Positions 14,099-15,524 of a DNA stretch of 15,524 nucleotides are shown here, piece by piece (position 1 is the first letter of the stretch; each line of letters starts with the position of its first letter). Below the pieces are notes generated by a model that worked only from the letters and a program-made list of their open reading frames with translations, was not told where the DNA came from and ran no database searches. The stretch is from CAYQAJ01 sp964415245 (GTDB lineage Bacteria; Planctomycetota; Planctomycetia; Pirellulales; Pirellulaceae), in assembly GCA_964415245.1 (NCBI GenBank), contig CAYQAJ010000108.1:1-15524 (forward strand), given 5' to 3'. The translations under genes were made by a program, and so were the position numbers.

Positions 14099-14168
14099 CA
14101 ACTGACAACGAACAACCGACAACTGACCTCCGCCGACTGAAAACGGAACACCGAAAACTGAACACTCC
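14099..14168 (+). repeat. Degenerate ACTGACAAC / GAACACTGAAAACT tract
   Basis: Loose tandem variants of ACAACTGAC and ACTGAAAACTGAACACT fill this stretch. Fragments of the same pattern are found at 767-795 and 12502-12517. The first half uses C/A-rich units, the second G/A-rich units. Confidence 0.5.
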
Positions 14169-14260
14169 AGCCCCCCTATGTCGCTTGTCGCGTGTGTATT
14201 GGAAATCGGGGGTTTTAACGGTCGAAAACCGGACGGAAAACGGGCGTTAACGGTGCCGGC

Positions 14261-14276
14261 ATGTCGCTGGCGACAT
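14261..14276. promoter_or_regulatory. Palindrome ATGTCGCTGGCGACAT within an ATGTCGC cluster
   Basis: Seven-base arms ATGTCGC and GCGACAT flank TG. Single copies of ATGTCGCT at 14178-14185, AGCGACAT (inverted) at 14288-14295 and GTGTCGC at 14302-14308 surround it. A dimeric regulator site upstream of the DUF1501 gene is possible; no experiment or family supports it yet. Confidence 0.35.
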
Positions 14277-14497
14277 CACCGCGGCAAAGCGACATGCCCT
14301 CGTGTCGCCTCCTCCTCGGTGCCGAAAAAGCGCGAATAGCGAATCGAACGCCTTTGCCGGTGGCACGTTACGGCTACCCCATTCGCGGTTCTGGATTCCC
14401 AAGGGACACCGATACCCGCCGGTCGCGCTTTGCTGCGTCCGGTACTTGGGCCGGGCCCCTCCGCCGCGACTGCTGCGGCGGACACCGGGCCACCATC

Positions 14498-14526
14498 ATC
14501 GTACAGCCCCGGGGATTACTTGTCAA
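14498..14526 (-). promoter_or_regulatory. Promoter-like sequence, minus strand
   Basis: TTGACA (14526-14521, perfect) and TACGAT (14503-14498, four of six) are 17 bp apart. A transcript would begin near 14491 with the CCGCCGC stem at its 5' end and run 460 bases to the DUF1501 start. Confidence 0.4.
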
Positions 14527-14547
14527 GAGTTGTTAAGTACTTATAAT
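14520..14547 (+). promoter_or_regulatory. Promoter-like sequence, plus strand, overlapping the previous one
   Basis: TTGTCA (14520-14525, five of six) and TATAAT (14542-14547, perfect) are 16 bp apart. It points into the 3' end of the convergent DUF1524 gene, so any transcript would be antisense to it or very short. Confidence 0.4.
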
Positions 14548-14609
14548 GTACTTCGGCCGTCCACGACTGACTGGCGGAACCCTCGCCCCCGAAATGAGAC
14601 CAGTCCCGC

Positions 14610-15483
14610 TTAGCTGCCCGCCCAAGCCCAAATCTGAACGGCTTCTTTCGCGAGCCTTTGAGAACGTTCTCGCACGGCTTTCATGTCCCACCGTCCATTG
14701 TGCTCCTTAATCTGTCTCGCCAGTGCCGTTAGTGGCGAATAGGTTGCCTTCTTAGCTTCAAATGGATCGCGACCAGCCGCGCTGTTCGCTGGCCCACTTA
14801 AAAGGCAGAGATTGCCAATCGTGTTCACAACAATTGGCAAATAATCNNNNNNNNNNGTCATCCGCTTCCGCGCCGAGATATGCCTTCCACCGGTCATCGA
14901 GGGTTTGCGGTATCGTGTGCTCGATCGTGCCCACGGTGGTGTAATCCGGAAGTTGACCGTGAGACTGTAACCTCTTATCGATCTCGATTAGCAGCATCCG
15001 CGAGAAGGCGAGGTCGTTCCGACGATAGGTCGTCTTATTTGTTACGGCTTCCTCGAATACTTGGTCCGATATCCACACCACGTGATGCTTGAAGCGTTCG
15101 TGAAGGGCTTTCACGATGTTGGGCTCGTTGATGATTTTTCCCAGCAACGACGGAAACATCGCGTCGTACTGAGTCGTGGCCAGTTCCGTCATTTTGCGCC
15201 GAACGAGAAGCACAAGCGTTTCGCGCAAGATTGCACGAGTGTTGTCAATGCTCAGTGTGCCGACCGATTCTGCACGCAATACGGAAAGGACGAACGGAGT
15301 ACTTGACTCCATGCGCGTGTCTCCAATTGCGACAAGCAGCCGATTGACGCCTTCGTCGTCATGGGGATGTGTAAGTGGGTTGGTAATCGTCCGATACAGT
15401 GGCGCGCCCGAGAAAATGTTGGCCAGATGCTGTTTTGCTGCGCTCGCCGTAAGGTTGCGGTTCTTACTCTTAACCCATCTTAT
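14610..15483 (-). pseudogene. DUF262/DUF1524 (GmrSD-like) protein, C-terminal part, broken by a scaffold gap and by a stop near the edge
   Basis: Two frames on either side of the N run belong to one protein. The upstream part reads 'IRWVKSKNRNLTASAAKQHL', 'FVLSVLRAES', 'NDLAFSRMLLIEID' and 'GTIEHTIPQTLDDRWKAYLG'; the downstream part reads 'DYLPIVVNTIGNLCLLSG', 'DPFEAKKATYSPL' and ends 'AVQIWAWAGS'. The H-x2-P-Q motif (IEHTIPQ) and 'N-T-I-G-N-L' are the HNH-nuclease signature of DUF1524, the nuclease half of GmrSD-type modification-dependent restriction proteins, whose DUF262 half hydrolyses nucleotides. The DUF262 half is missing. In-frame TGA at 15486-15484 closes the frame; a first ATG occurs only at 15312. 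Because the sequence matches the family up to that stop, truncation, a frameshift or an assembly error are all possible. Likely a defence gene, intact or not. Confidence 0.7.
14847..14856. other. Assembly gap (10 N)
   Basis: Ten N interrupt the DUF1524 domain between 'AYLGAEADD' and 'DYLPIVVNTIG'. Ten is not a multiple of three, and the two sides are in different frames as written, so the N count is a placeholder rather than a true length. Confidence 0.97.
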
Positions 15484-15524
15484 TCACCACCCCGATGATT
15501 GTACCATTCGTCGCGGCGTGAGTG

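Larger units (their letters stand above)
14033..14609. other. Repeat-rich 577-bp spacer without a recognised gene
   Basis: Contents: a degenerate ACTGACAAC / ACTGAAAACT tract (14099-14168); a cluster of ATGTCGC words (14178-14308); two TTAACGGT words (14215-14222 and 14247-14254 region); a strong stem CCGCCGC (14461-14467) / GCGGCGG (14475-14481); and overlapping divergent promoter-like sequences (14498-14547). Reading frames across it look random. Confidence 0.5.

Overview
The window looks like a chromosomal segment from an uncultured planctomycete, most likely of the Pirellulales. The evidence is indirect but consistent: high GC, a DUF1501 Tat-exported protein, a DUF1559 pilin-like protein with an 'H-X9-DG' type C-terminal motif, loosely packed single genes with long repeat-rich spacers, and many decayed mobile elements. 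A run of ten N at 14847-14856 marks a scaffold join, so this is probably a metagenome or draft assembly. No rRNA, tRNA or CRISPR array was seen.

Layout. 1-603: C-terminal third of elongation factor G (+). 802-963: a 53-residue membrane miniprotein (-). 1210-4100: a mobile-element graveyard. It holds a secreted-protein N-terminus fused in frame to a twice-deleted large serine recombinase, an IS4-type transposase tail, and an RHS/YD-repeat N-terminus fused in frame to an IS5-type transposase tail. 4266-4820: secreted PEGA-domain protein (-). 5200-6510: membrane-anchored PP2C phosphatase (+). 6820-8007: LptF/LptG-family permease (+). 8088-8990: DUF1559 protein (-). 9286-11019: sulfite reductase hemoprotein (-). 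11444-12322: FolD (+). 12536-14032: DUF1501 protein (-). 14610-15483: C-terminal part of a DUF262/DUF1524 (GmrSD-like) protein (-), broken by the N run and by a stop or frameshift near the right edge.

The intact genes are mostly singletons without operon structure: translation elongation, one-carbon folate metabolism, sulfur assimilation, LPS export, phosphosignalling and surface or secreted proteins. They do not form one pathway. cysI and folD are divergent across a 424-base spacer in which each has a plausible sigma70-type promoter. The cysI promoter carries two 8-bp direct repeats 18 bp apart, and the folD leader would contain a long imperfect palindrome.

The most distinctive feature is the non-coding content. 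At least three kinds of long palindrome (1111-1167 with a second copy at 8025-8076; 4933-5005; 11302-11390) sit between genes. They are joined by short GC-rich dispersed repeats present twice (671-731 and 9214-9269), degenerate 'ACTGAACACTGAAAACT'-like tracts, and a 10-bp-phased GTCCAT repeat. I see no single new multi-gene system. The best candidates for something undescribed are the palindrome families, the two in-frame chimeric ORFs and the cysI operator-like repeats.
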